This document shows, in pieces, positions 32,857 to 42,021 of a DNA stretch of 64,000 bases (its first letter is position 1; each line of letters begins with the position of its first letter). Source of the DNA: PALSA-612 sp963765295 (GTDB lineage: Bacteria > Actinomycetota > Thermoleophilia > Gaiellales > Gaiellaceae); contig CAVXVO010000008.1 in assembly GCA_963765295.1 (NCBI GenBank), forward strand, positions 186,001-250,000, written 5' to 3'. Below the pieces are notes generated by a model. The model saw nothing but the letters and a program-made list of their open reading frames with translations, had not been told where the DNA came from and did not search any database. Made by a program: the position numbers and the translations under genes.

Positions 32857-34238
32857 TCAACCTGGTGATCATGGGCGCCGGCGGGCGCGACTTCCACGAC
32901 TTCAACGTGCTCTTCCGCGACGACCCGGAGTCGCGCGTCGTCGCCTTCACGGCGGCGCAGATCCCCGGCATCGACCACCGCCGCTATCCGGCGTCGCTGG
33001 CGGGACCGCTCTACCCGGACGGGATCCCCATCGTCCCCGAGGCAGAGCTGGCCGAGCTGATCGCGGAGTACGACGTGGACGAGGTCGTGCTCGCCTACTC
33101 CGACCTCTCGCACGACGAGGTGATGCACAAGGCGTCCCTCACGCTCGCCGCCGGGGCCGACTTCCGGCTGCTCGGCCCGCGCGCGACGATGGTCGAGTCG
33201 CACAAGCCGGTCGTGGCCGTGTGCGCCGTCCGGACCGGGTCGGGCAAGAGCCAGACGAGCCGTCGGATCGGCCGCCTCCTGATCGACGCCGGGCTCCGCG
33301 TCGCGCTCGTCCGCCATCCGATGCCCTACGGCGACCTCGAGGCGATGCGCGTGCAGCGGTTCGCGAGCCTCGCCGACATCGACGCCAGCCACCCGACGAT
33401 CGAGGAGCGCGAAGAGTACGAAGGCCCCGTCGAGGCCGGGATGACCGTCTATGCCGGCGTCGACTACGCGGCGATCCTCGCCCTGGCCGAGTCGGAGGCG
33501 GACGTGATCCTCTGGGACGGGGGCAACAACGACCTCCCCTTCTTCCGTCCCGACGTGCTCGTCGTCGTCGTCGACCCGCTGCGGGCCGGGCATGAGCTCC
33601 ACTACCACCCGGGCGAGACCAACCTGCGCATGGCCGACGTCGTCGTGATCAACAAGATCGACAGCGCAGGCGCCGCCGCCGTCGAGCGTGTCGAACGCGA
33701 CATCGCTCTCGTCAACCCGGGCGCGACGATCGTCCATGCGGCGTCTCCGGTCACGCTCGAGGACGGGCCGCCGCTCGCGGGCCGCTGCGTCCTCGTCGTC
33801 GAGGACGGCCCCACGCTCACGCACGGCGGCATGCCGTTCGGCGCCGCGACAGTCGCGGCCGAGCACGAGGGTGCCGCGCTGCGAGTCGATCCGCGCGCGA
33901 CCGCGGTCGGCTCGATCGCGCAGGTGTTCGAGGACTACCCGCACATCGGCGCCGTGCTGCCGGCGATGGGCTACGGAGACGAGCAGCTCGCCGAGCTCGA
34001 GGCGACGATCAACGCCACCGACTGCGACGTCGTCGTCACCGGGACGCCGATCGACCTCGGCCGGCTGATCGACTCCCGCCATCCGATCCGGCACGTGCGC
34101 TACGAGCTCGAGGAGATCGGCCGGCCCACGCTCGAAGAGGTGCTGGCGCCGATCGTGACGCTTGCGAGCATCGAGCAGAGCACTGTCGGCGAGCTGAACC
34201 CGAACGGTGGGGACGGCGCCGTCCTGCGCGCTGGTTGA
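32853..34238 (+). CDS. Cyclic 2,3-diphosphoglycerate synthetase-like P-loop GTPase
   Basis: A 461-residue protein, the length of the archaeal cyclic-2,3-diphosphoglycerate synthetase (COG2403). The N-terminal 125 residues are a Rossmann-like domain (I-M-G-A-G-G-R-D-F-H-D-F). A P-loop R-T-G-S-G-K-S-Q-T-S-R is near residue 130, D-G-G-N-N-D follows, and N-K-I-D is near 268. Bacterial members are often called predicted GTPases, and cPG synthesis in bacteria is unproven. ATG 32853 lies within the lyase stop (ATGA), a strong sign of functional linkage. Confidence 0.8.
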   Translation: MINLVIMGAGGRDFHDFNVLFRDDPESRVVAFTAAQIPGIDHRRYPASLAGPLYPDGIPIVPEAELAELIAEYDVDEVVLAYSDLSHDEVMHKASLTLAAGADFRLLGPRATMVESHKPVVAVCAVRTGSGKSQTSRRIGRLLIDAGLRVALVRHPMPYGDLEAMRVQRFASLADIDASHPTIEEREEYEGPVEAGMTVYAGVDYAAILALAESEADVILWDGGNNDLPFFRPDVLVVVVDPLRAGHELHYHPGETNLRMADVVVINKIDSAGAAAVERVERDIALVNPGATIVHAASPVTLEDGPPLAGRCVLVVEDGPTLTHGGMPFGAATVAAEHEGAALRVDPRATAVGSIAQVFEDYPHIGAVLPAMGYGDEQLAELEATINATDCDVVVTGTPIDLGRLIDSRHPIRHVRYELEEIGRPTLEEVLAPIVTLASIEQSTVGELNPNGGDGAVLRAG

Positions 34239-34278
34239 GGCTGCAGGTCGCTGACGTGCGCATCGTCGCGCTCGTCGG

Positions 34279-34722
34279 CTAGACGGACCGGGCTACCTCG
34301 TCTCGCAGCGCGTCCGCGACGCGGTCGACGGCCGCCTCGACCTGGGGCGTGAGCTCGTCTCCCACGTCGACGCTCGCCGCCTCGATCCCGTAGAAGACGA
34401 CGCGGGAGGGGAGGCGACCGAGTGCCCGGGCCAGCGCGACCGCCTCGGCGAGCCCGAGGTGGTGCGTCGAGGCGCGGAAGAGCTCGGCCGGCAGCTCCTC
34501 GCGGCTCGCGTCGAGCCGGTGCACCGTGCCGGGCTCGGCACCCGAGAGCACCGCGTCGACGAGCCAGAGCGCGTCGGCTCCGTCCCACGCGTCGACGAGT
34601 CCGGTGGGCTCGCCTTCGCGCTCGAGCACGTCGACCTCCGTCGGGAGCGTCCCGCGCAGGCGGCGGGCGACGGCGAGCCCGGCCGCGTCGTCGCTGCGCC
34701 AGGCGTTCCCGACGCCGATCAC
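34279..34722 (-). CDS. [NiFe]-hydrogenase maturation protease
   Basis: A 147-residue HyaD/HybD/HoxW-type endopeptidase: I-G-V-G-N-A-W-R-S-D-D-A-A-G with the Ni-probing acidic residues, L-V-D-A-V near residue 70, and H-H-L-G-L. It trims the C-terminus of the large subunit after nickel insertion. It begins 2 nt after the large subunit gene. The start is GTG 34722; an upstream ATG at 34776 would overlap that gene by 52 nt. Confidence 0.85.
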   Translation of the reverse strand: MIGVGNAWRSDDAAGLAVARRLRGTLPTEVDVLEREGEPTGLVDAWDGADALWLVDAVLSGAEPGTVHRLDASREELPAELFRASTHHLGLAEAVALARALGRLPSRVVFYGIEAASVDVGDELTPQVEAAVDRVADALRDEVARSV

Positions 34723-34724
34723 CC

Positions 34725-36023
34725 TCAGCTTCGTTCGACCTCCAGCTTCAGGAAGTGGGTGGCGCACGAGATGCACGGGTCGTAGTTGCGGATCGACTGC
34801 TCGCAGAGCAGCGCCAGCTCGTCGTCGGGCAGGTCGAGCGACCGCTCGACGACACCGCGAAGATCCTCTTCGATCGTGCGCTGGTTCTGGGAGGTCGGCG
34901 GCACGATCTTGGCGTCGAGGATCGTCCCGTCCGCGTCGAGCTCGTAGCGGTGGTACAGGATCCCGCGCGGCGCCTCGGTGCAGCCGTGTCCGACGCCTGC
35001 GCGCGGCTCGACCGCGACGGCCGGCGCGTCGGGCTCCTCGTACTCCGAGATCAGCCGCAGGGCCTCGTCGGTGGCGTAGACGAGCTCGACCGCGCGCACG
35101 ACGATGCTCCGGAACGGGTTGCGCTCCGACGGAGAGAGCCCCGCCGAGGCTGCTGCGTCACGTGCGAGCGGGGAGAGCCGGTCGTGCGCGAGCGCGAAGC
35201 GTGCGAGCGGCCCGCACAGGTAGGAGCCGCGCTCGACGATCCGGGAGTGGAGCGCGTTCGACCGGGCAACGTGCTCCTCGACGAAGTGCTCCTCGTAGCT
35301 CGAGACGTCGATGTCGAGCCCGCGGTTCGAGACGATACGGCCGAGGTCGATCGGGTACTCGCCCGGCTCGGAGAGCGCCACGAGCTCGTAGTCGTACTCG
35401 TAGTCGGGGAAGTCGAGGCCGGCCGTGACGGCCACGGTCTCGAGCGCGATTTCGCGGGCGCGCTCGAGCTTGGCGACGAGCGGCGCGAGCTCTCGCTTGC
35501 GCGGCACGCGGTACCACCCGCCGACGCGCACGTTGATCGGATGCACCTCGCGCCCGCCGACGATCGTCATCACCTCGTTGCCGGTCTTCTTCAGCTCGAG
35601 CGCCTTCGCGACCAGCTCCGGGTGGTCGCGGGCCATGTGGACGGCGCTCTCGTAGCCGAGGAAGTCGGGGGCGTGGAGCATGAAGACGTGCAGGGCGTGG
35701 CTCTCGATCCACTCGCCGCAGTAGAGGAGCCGGCGGAGCGCGCGCAGCTGTCCGCCGACCTCGACGCCGCACGCCTGCTCCATCGCCCGCACGGAGCTCA
35801 TCTGGTACGCGACCGGGCAGATACCGCAGATCCGGGCGGTGATGTCCGGCACCTCGGTGAACGCGCGCCCCCGCAGGAACGCCTCGAAGAAGCGCGGCGG
35901 CTCGTAGATCCGCAGCGCGACCTCGGTCACGCGCCCGTCCGCGATCTTCACTGTCATGCCGCCCTCGCCCTCGACGCGCGCGAGGAAGTCGGTCTTGATC
36001 GTCTTCGTACGCCTTTCAGCCAT
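34725..36023 (-). CDS. Group-3b-like [NiFe]-hydrogenase, large (catalytic, alpha) subunit
   Basis: A 432-residue protein carrying the four Ni ligands: R-I-C66-G-I-C69 (L1) and D-P-C417-I-S-C420-A-T-H423 (L2). The nine residues after H423 (F-L-K-L-E-V-E-R-S) are the expected peptide removed by the protease encoded next. Sequence and operon composition fit bidirectional NADP-linked group 3b enzymes (sulfhydrogenase I type), which make or oxidise H2 in the cytoplasm. Start ATG 36023 overlaps the small subunit by 8 nt. Confidence 0.93.
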   Translation of the reverse strand: MAERRTKTIKTDFLARVEGEGGMTVKIADGRVTEVALRIYEPPRFFEAFLRGRAFTEVPDITARICGICPVAYQMSSVRAMEQACGVEVGGQLRALRRLLYCGEWIESHALHVFMLHAPDFLGYESAVHMARDHPELVAKALELKKTGNEVMTIVGGREVHPINVRVGGWYRVPRKRELAPLVAKLERAREIALETVAVTAGLDFPDYEYDYELVALSEPGEYPIDLGRIVSNRGLDIDVSSYEEHFVEEHVARSNALHSRIVERGSYLCGPLARFALAHDRLSPLARDAAASAGLSPSERNPFRSIVVRAVELVYATDEALRLISEYEEPDAPAVAVEPRAGVGHGCTEAPRGILYHRYELDADGTILDAKIVPPTSQNQRTIEEDLRGVVERSLDLPDDELALLCEQSIRNYDPCISCATHFLKLEVERS

Positions 36024-36783
36024 TGCGTGCCTCGTCGAAGGCCGTGACGTTGAACGTGCGGAAGACGCGCTCGACGGCCGGCTCGCCCATGCCGAGCACG
36101 CGGAGCTGCTTCGTCAGCGAGACCGTGTTCGGCGTCTCCATCGGCCCGAAGCAGCCGTAACAGCCGCGGTCGTAGGCCGGGCAGAGCGCGCCGCAGCCGG
36201 CGTGGGTGACCGGACCGAGACAGGGCGTTCCGTGCGCGACCATCACGCAGACCGTCCCGCGCCGCTTGCACTCCGTGCAGACGCTCGTCGAGGGGATGTT
36301 CGGGCGGCGGCCGTGAAGGAAGGCCGTGATCACCTCGAGCAGCTGGCGCTTGTCGATCGGGCAGCCGTGCAGCTCGTAGTCGACCGGAACGTGAACCGAG
36401 ATGGGTGTGGACGTCTCGAGCGTCGAGATGTAGTCGGGCGAGGCGTACACCGCCGAGATGAAGTCGTTCACGTCGCCGAAGTTCTTGAGCGCCTGGATGC
36501 CGCCCGCGGTCGCGCAGGCGCCGATCGTGACCAGGTGACGGGACACGCGGCGCACATGCTTGATCCGCTCCGCGTCGTGGGCCGTCGTCACGGAGCCCTC
36601 GACGAGCGACAGATCGTAGGGCCCCTTGACGGTGGCGCGGCTCGCCTCGAGGAAGTACGCGATCTCGACCTCGCCGGCGAGCGCGAGCAACTCGTCCTCG
36701 CAGTCGAGCAGCGAGAGCTGGCAACCGTCGCAGGAGGCGAACTTCCAGACCGCGAGCTTCGGCTTCCTCGTTGCGGCGCTCAT
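36016..36783 (-). CDS. Group-3b-like [NiFe]-hydrogenase, small (delta) subunit
   Basis: A 255-residue protein with the proximal [4Fe-4S] ligands C18-D-G-C21-Q, I-G-A-C-A-T-A-G-G and G-C-P-I, then a Cys-rich second half (C-T-E-C, C-L-G-P-V-T-H-A-G-C-G-A-L-C-P, G-C-Y-G-C-F-G) for further clusters. It starts ATG 36783 (ATGA overlap with gamma). No Tat signal is present, so the enzyme is cytoplasmic. Confidence 0.92.
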   Translation of the reverse strand: MSAATRKPKLAVWKFASCDGCQLSLLDCEDELLALAGEVEIAYFLEASRATVKGPYDLSLVEGSVTTAHDAERIKHVRRVSRHLVTIGACATAGGIQALKNFGDVNDFISAVYASPDYISTLETSTPISVHVPVDYELHGCPIDKRQLLEVITAFLHGRRPNIPSTSVCTECKRRGTVCVMVAHGTPCLGPVTHAGCGALCPAYDRGCYGCFGPMETPNTVSLTKQLRVLGMGEPAVERVFRTFNVTAFDEARNG

Positions 36784-37625
36784 AGCTCCCTCACCGACAT
36801 CAGCGGCAGGATCTCGTCGTAGCGGTAGACGGGGCCGTCGCGGCAGATCAGCGTCGGGCCGAGCTGGCAGTGCCCGCACCAGCCCAGCCCGCACTTCATG
36901 TCGCGCTCCATCGAGATGAAGATCTGCTCGGGCGGCATACCACGCTCGAGGAGCGCCTCGGCGGCGAAGCGCATCATGATCTCCGGACCGCAGACCATGG
37001 CCACGGCCGCGCCCGGGTCGAAGCGCGCGGAGGCGATCAGCTTCGGCACGACGCCGACGTTGCCCTGCCAGCCGTCGACCCCACGGTCGACGGTCACGTC
37101 CACCTCGAGGTCGAAGCGGCCGCGCCAGCGCTCGACCTCGCGCCGGTAGACGAGGTCGGCCGGGGTACGGCTGCCGTAGAGCAGGAGGATGTCGCCGAAC
37201 TCGGACCGGCGGCGCAGGCACTCGTAGAGCGCAGGGCGGATGGGCGGCAGCCCGATGCCGCCTGCGACGACGACCACGTCCATCCCGACTGCCTCCTCGA
37301 CCGGCCAGCCGCGGCCGAACGGGCCGCGGACGCCGAGGACGCTGCCCGGCTTGGAGGCGCAGATCGCCTCGGACACGGCGCCGACCGCGCGAACCGTGTG
37401 GACGAGCGGGCCGCCGCGCTCGCCGCAGATCGAGATCGGCACCTCGCCGATCCCGAAGGCGTAGAGCATCGTGAACTGGCCGGGGGCGAAGTCGAGCGGC
37501 GGGCCTGCGACCGGCTCGAGGTCGAGCGTCCACGTGTCGGCCGTCTCGCGCCGGCGCCGGACGACCCTGAACGGCCGCGGCGCCATCGGGCCGGGGCCGG
37601 GAACGGGCTCAGCGATTGTCGCCAT
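36780..37625 (-). CDS. Group-3b-like hydrogenase gamma subunit (FAD/NAD(P)-binding)
   Basis: A 281-residue ferredoxin-NADP-reductase-type protein. FAD binding is near P-I-S-I-C-G, the NAD(P) motif is V-V-A-G-G-I-G-L-P-P, and V-C-G-P-E-I-M-M follows. A C-terminal [2Fe-2S] site M-K-C-G-L-G-W-C-G-H-C...C is present. It exchanges electrons between the Fe-S relay and NAD(P)H. It overlaps the cyclic-nucleotide-binding gene by 17 nt. Confidence 0.92.
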   Translation of the reverse strand: MATIAEPVPGPGPMAPRPFRVVRRRRETADTWTLDLEPVAGPPLDFAPGQFTMLYAFGIGEVPISICGERGGPLVHTVRAVGAVSEAICASKPGSVLGVRGPFGRGWPVEEAVGMDVVVVAGGIGLPPIRPALYECLRRRSEFGDILLLYGSRTPADLVYRREVERWRGRFDLEVDVTVDRGVDGWQGNVGVVPKLIASARFDPGAAVAMVCGPEIMMRFAAEALLERGMPPEQIFISMERDMKCGLGWCGHCQLGPTLICRDGPVYRYDEILPLMSVREL

Positions 37626-38056
37626 ACATGTCCAGGAGCCGGAGTCGCGTCCACTGCAACCGCTCGATCAGCACCTGCGTGAACCGTGAGATCAGGTCGT
37701 AGCCGAAGGCCGGGTCCTGCTCGCACTTCGTGCGCAGGCAGGCCGCGTCGAAAACGGTGGCGCGCACCAGCCCGAGTGCCCTCGCGTCGAAGTGCCAGCG
37801 GTAGGGCGCGAACAGCCACGACCAGCCGATGACCTCGCCGGGGTCGATCGTCTCGATCGTCACCGGCCCACGCGCCGGGACGAACGTCTCGAGCGCGACC
37901 CGTCCGTGACGGATGACGTAGAACGTGTTCGCGTCGTCGCCCTCGCGGAAGAGCATCTCGTCGTCCGCAAGCCGGACGTTGCTGGCGCAGCCAGAGAGCA
38001 GCTCGAGCGCCTCCTGCGACATGCCCTGGAAGATCGGCACGTCCTCCATCAGGGTG

Positions 38057-38070
<14 letters not shown>
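37609..38070 (-). CDS. Cyclic-nucleotide-binding-domain protein in the hydrogenase operon
   Basis: A 153-residue Crp-fold domain: V-P-I-F-Q-G-M-S near the start, L-F-R-E-G-D-D-A-N-T-F-Y-V-I-R-H-G-R-V, and P-G-E-V-I-G-W-S-W. It has no DNA-binding helix-turn-helix, so it is not a transcription factor. Such proteins occur in group 3b operons, probably modulating the enzyme. The phosphate-binding R-x-A is not obvious (G-W-S-W-L-F instead), so true cyclic nucleotide binding is unsure. Confidence 0.85.
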
Positions 38071-39190
<1,120 letters not shown>

Positions 39191-39476
39191 CGCGTCTCGA
39201 GCATTGCTCCAGCGGTGCGGGAACTCATCCGTGCCGTGCCGGATCCTCCTGCGGGTATGCCGCACACGGACGGGCGGGTGGCCGCTCCCCGGTACGGCGG
39301 TGGACGTGTCGCGCGAGTCTACAAAGCACGTTCGACGAGGTCCGATCGTCAGTCGGCCCGGCATCGAGAATCGCCGCCGCGTGCCTCTCTGTCACCGCCT
39401 GTTGACCCGAACGTTTCCGTGTGACCCGGCACCCGCGAGCTAGGCTCGGGTGGTACCCGACACGAGGAGGTCAGCG
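39191..39476. promoter_or_regulatory. Divergent intergenic region, hydrogenase operon / VOC gene
   Basis: These 286 bp carry no gene that I can support. They must hold the promoter of the hydrogenase operon (leftward) and of the VOC gene (rightward). Visible elements are an imperfect inverted repeat A-C-C-C-G-C-G-A-G-C-T-A-G-G-C-T-C-G-G-G-T at 39431-39451 and a strong GAGGAGG before ATG 39477. I see no convincing -35/-10 pair. Confidence 0.4.
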
Positions 39477-40229
39477 ATGAGCACCGACGTCACGACGGCC
39501 GTCGGAACGTTCGTCTGGCACGAGAACGTCTCGAGCGACCCGCAACGCGCCCAGGACTTCTATACGCGGCTGTTCGGCTGGGAGATCGAATCCTTCACGT
39601 CGGGCGACTTCGACTACCCGATGATCTCGGCGAACGGCCAGATGCACGGCGGCTTCCCGACGGTCCCGGCCGGTACCCCTCCGCACTGGGCCGGCAACGT
39701 CCGGGTCGACAGCGTCGACGACACCGTCGCGAAGGCGCAGTCGGCCGGCGGCAAGCTGATCGCCGGCCCGATGGACATCCCCGAGGTCGGCCGCTACGCG
39801 GTCGTCGGCGACCCGCAGGGCGCCGTCCTCGCGGTCTTCCAGCCGGAAGGCGACGGCCCCGAGGGCGCCGGGGTGTTCGTCTGGGACGAGCTCGGGACGC
39901 AGGACGTCGAGGGGGCCGAGCGTTTCTACGACGCTGTGTTCGGCTGGACGACGTCGGACATGGGCGAGGAATACGGCGGCTACAAGATCTTCAATCTCGC
40001 CGAGAAGGGCGTCGGCGGCGTGATGAAGATGCCGGACGCCTCGATCCCGTCGATGTGGGCTCCGTACATCGCCACGGACGATGTCGACGCGACCGTCTCG
40101 AAGGCGCAGGAGCTCGGCGCGTCGATCGTCGTCGCGGCGATGGACATCCCCAACGTCGGCCGCATCGCCGTGCTCAAGGACCCGGTGGGCGCCGTCTTCG
40201 GGGTCCTCAAGCCAGAGCCGCAGTCGTAG
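39477..40229 (+). CDS. Two-domain VOC (glyoxalase/bleomycin-resistance fold) protein
   Basis: A 250-residue tandem repeat. Residues 8-122 (F-V-W-H-E-N...F-Y-T-R-L-F-G-W...G-A-V-L-A-V-F-Q-P) and 130-248 (F-V-W-D-E-L...F-Y-D-A-V-F-G-W...G-A-V-F-G-V-L-K-P) are homologous VOC units. Such 27-kDa-antigen-like proteins (CFP-30B type) are frequent in actinobacteria, and their substrate is unknown. GAGGAGG lies 6 nt before the ATG. Confidence 0.88.
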   Translation: MSTDVTTAVGTFVWHENVSSDPQRAQDFYTRLFGWEIESFTSGDFDYPMISANGQMHGGFPTVPAGTPPHWAGNVRVDSVDDTVAKAQSAGGKLIAGPMDIPEVGRYAVVGDPQGAVLAVFQPEGDGPEGAGVFVWDELGTQDVEGAERFYDAVFGWTTSDMGEEYGGYKIFNLAEKGVGGVMKMPDASIPSMWAPYIATDDVDATVSKAQELGASIVVAAMDIPNVGRIAVLKDPVGAVFGVLKPEPQS

Positions 40230-40317
40230 AGCGCCAGCGCGCTCGCTGCCGGCCGCCCCGCCACACGCGAGGCGGCCGGCAGCTGTAACGACCGGCGCGC
40301 CGGCACGATTGAGCCGA

Positions 40318-41763
40318 ATGGCCACGACCGCTCCAGCCATGTCGCAGGGACAGTCCCTCGGGCCTGTCCCCGGCGACCACGTCCTCGTCCTGTTCGGCGC
40401 CACGGGCGACCTCGCGAGGCGGAAGCTGCTGCCCGGCCTCTTCCGTCTCGCCGCCTCCGGGCTCATGCCCGAGCGGTACGGCATCGTCGGGACGTCTCGC
40501 CGGCCGCTCGCCGACGAGGAGTTTCGCGCGCTCGCCCGCGCCGCCGTGGACGAGTTCGGCCGGCACGACGCGAGCGACGACGCGTGGGACACATTCGCAT
40601 CCAGGCTCTCCTTCGCGTCCTCAGACGTAGGAGCGGCCGGTGATCTCGCCGCCGCGGTCGAGAGCGCGGAGGCCACGATCGGCGGCGAGAACGAGCGCCT
40701 CTTCTACCTCTCGGTCCCGCCTGCAGCCATGGCCGGCATCGTCGAGACGCTCGGCGCAACCGGTCTCGCCGAGGGGGCACGCGTGATCATGGAGAAGCCG
40801 TTCGGAACCGACCTGGCGTCGGCACGCGCGCTGAACGAGGCGGTGCATCAGGTCCTCTCCGAGGAGCAGATCTTCCGTATCGACCACTTCCTCGGCAAGG
40901 AAACGGTGCAGAACATCCTCGCGCTCCGCTTCGCGAACGGCCTCTTCGAGCCGGTCTGGAACCGCGACCACATCGACCACGTCCAGATCGACGTTCCCGA
41001 GACGCTCTCGATCGAAGATCGCGTGGCGTTCTACGAGGGCACAGGCGCGTTCCGCGACATGGTCGTGACGCATCTCGCCCAGGTGCTCGGGTTCGTCGCC
41101 ATGGAGCCGCCCGTCTCGCTTGCCGCCGACGCTCTGGACACAGAGAAGACCAAGGTTTTCGAGGCGATGAAGCCGCTCGACCCGGGAAGGGTCGTCCGCG
41201 GCCGCTACGACGGCTATCTCGACCAGGAAGGAGTCGCTGCGGACTCCGAGACCGAGACGTTCGTCGCGCTCGAGGCCGAGATCGACAACTGGCGCTGGGC
41301 CGGCGTACCGTTCTTCCTCCGCACCGGCAAGCGTCTGGCGGAGGGCCGGCGCGTAATCACGGTCGCCTTCAAGGAGCCGCCGCTCCGAATGTTCGGCGGT
41401 GACGGCTTCGGTCCGAACGAGCTCGTGTTCGAGGTAGGCGAGCCGGGCGGCATCCGACTCGACTTCCTGGCCAAGGTGCCCGGGGCAGAGCTGCGCCTCG
41501 GACCGGCGCACATGCGCTTCGACTATGCGGACTCATTTTGCGCGGCGAACCAACTCGAGGCCTACGAGCGGCTGATCCACGACGCGATGCTCGGCGACCG
41601 GACGCTGTTCACGACCTCGAAGGGCATCGAGCGGCTGTGGGAGGTCGCGACGCCTGTCCTCGAGTCGCCGCCGGCCCTTCACACCTATCCCGTGGGTTCA
41701 TGGGGCCCCGAGCTGATGCACGAGCTGATCGCTCCTCGCCACTGGCACCTTCCGGAGCCGTGA
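40318..41763 (+). CDS. zwf: Glucose-6-phosphate 1-dehydrogenase
   Basis: A 481-residue enzyme, the normal length. NADP-binding G-A-T-G-D-L-A-R-R-K-L near residue 30, E-K-P-F-G, and the active-site motif R-I-D-H-F-L-G-K-E are present. It commits glucose-6-phosphate to the oxidative pentose phosphate pathway and supplies NADPH. It stands alone, without gnd or opcA nearby, and ends in a clear terminator. Confidence 0.96.
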   Translation: MATTAPAMSQGQSLGPVPGDHVLVLFGATGDLARRKLLPGLFRLAASGLMPERYGIVGTSRRPLADEEFRALARAAVDEFGRHDASDDAWDTFASRLSFASSDVGAAGDLAAAVESAEATIGGENERLFYLSVPPAAMAGIVETLGATGLAEGARVIMEKPFGTDLASARALNEAVHQVLSEEQIFRIDHFLGKETVQNILALRFANGLFEPVWNRDHIDHVQIDVPETLSIEDRVAFYEGTGAFRDMVVTHLAQVLGFVAMEPPVSLAADALDTEKTKVFEAMKPLDPGRVVRGRYDGYLDQEGVAADSETETFVALEAEIDNWRWAGVPFFLRTGKRLAEGRRVITVAFKEPPLRMFGGDGFGPNELVFEVGEPGGIRLDFLAKVPGAELRLGPAHMRFDYADSFCAANQLEAYERLIHDAMLGDRTLFTTSKGIERLWEVATPVLESPPALHTYPVGSWGPELMHELIAPRHWHLPEP

Positions 41764-41765
41764 GC

Positions 41766-41804
41766 ACGGCCTGAACGCGGCTCTTCTCGCGGAGGGCCGT
41801 TTTT
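41766..41804 (+). terminator. Rho-independent terminator after zwf
   Basis: ACGGCC (41766-41771) pairs with GGCCGT (41795-41800). An inner CGCG/CGCG stem (41776-41779 with 41788-41791) sits above a small internal loop. A T-run follows at 41800-41804. Confidence 0.8.
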
Positions 41805-42021
41805 GGCGTGGCCAGGCGACGGGCGGGCGATCTCGAGCCCGTTTCGGGCGTGTCCGAACGGTTCCCCTGGCGCTCTGGAGCGGGATGAGCTATGATATGT
41901 ACGGAATTTGCAGGGTCTTTACATTTAAAAGCGGAATCTCCACCAGCCCCGCGTCGTTTTCCTCTGTGACGAACGACGATCCGGCGACGTAACGACGCCG
42001 GGGCCGTAACGAAGCGAAGGA
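41805..42021 (+). promoter_or_regulatory. AT-rich leader and promoter region of rpoD
   Basis: The stretch 41888-41935 is by far the most AT-rich nearby and includes TATGAT (41891-41896) as a possible -10, although no good -35 stands 17 nt upstream. CGTAACGA occurs twice just before the gene. AAGGAG at 42017-42022 touches the annotated GTG start, so the true start could lie further inside. Confidence 0.4.

Noticed and set aside
31144..34094. Two long minus-strand open frames opposite the lyase and GTPase genes
   Set aside because: They are antisense shadows of well-supported genes and have no recognisable domain.
34253..34281. Tiny frame reading M-R-I-V-A-L-V-G before a TAG
   Set aside because: Eight codons between convergent genes; resembles a P-loop start by chance only.
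41891..41896. TATGAT as a proven rpoD promoter
   Set aside because: No -35-like hexamer stands at the right distance, so it is kept only as a candidate within the leader region.
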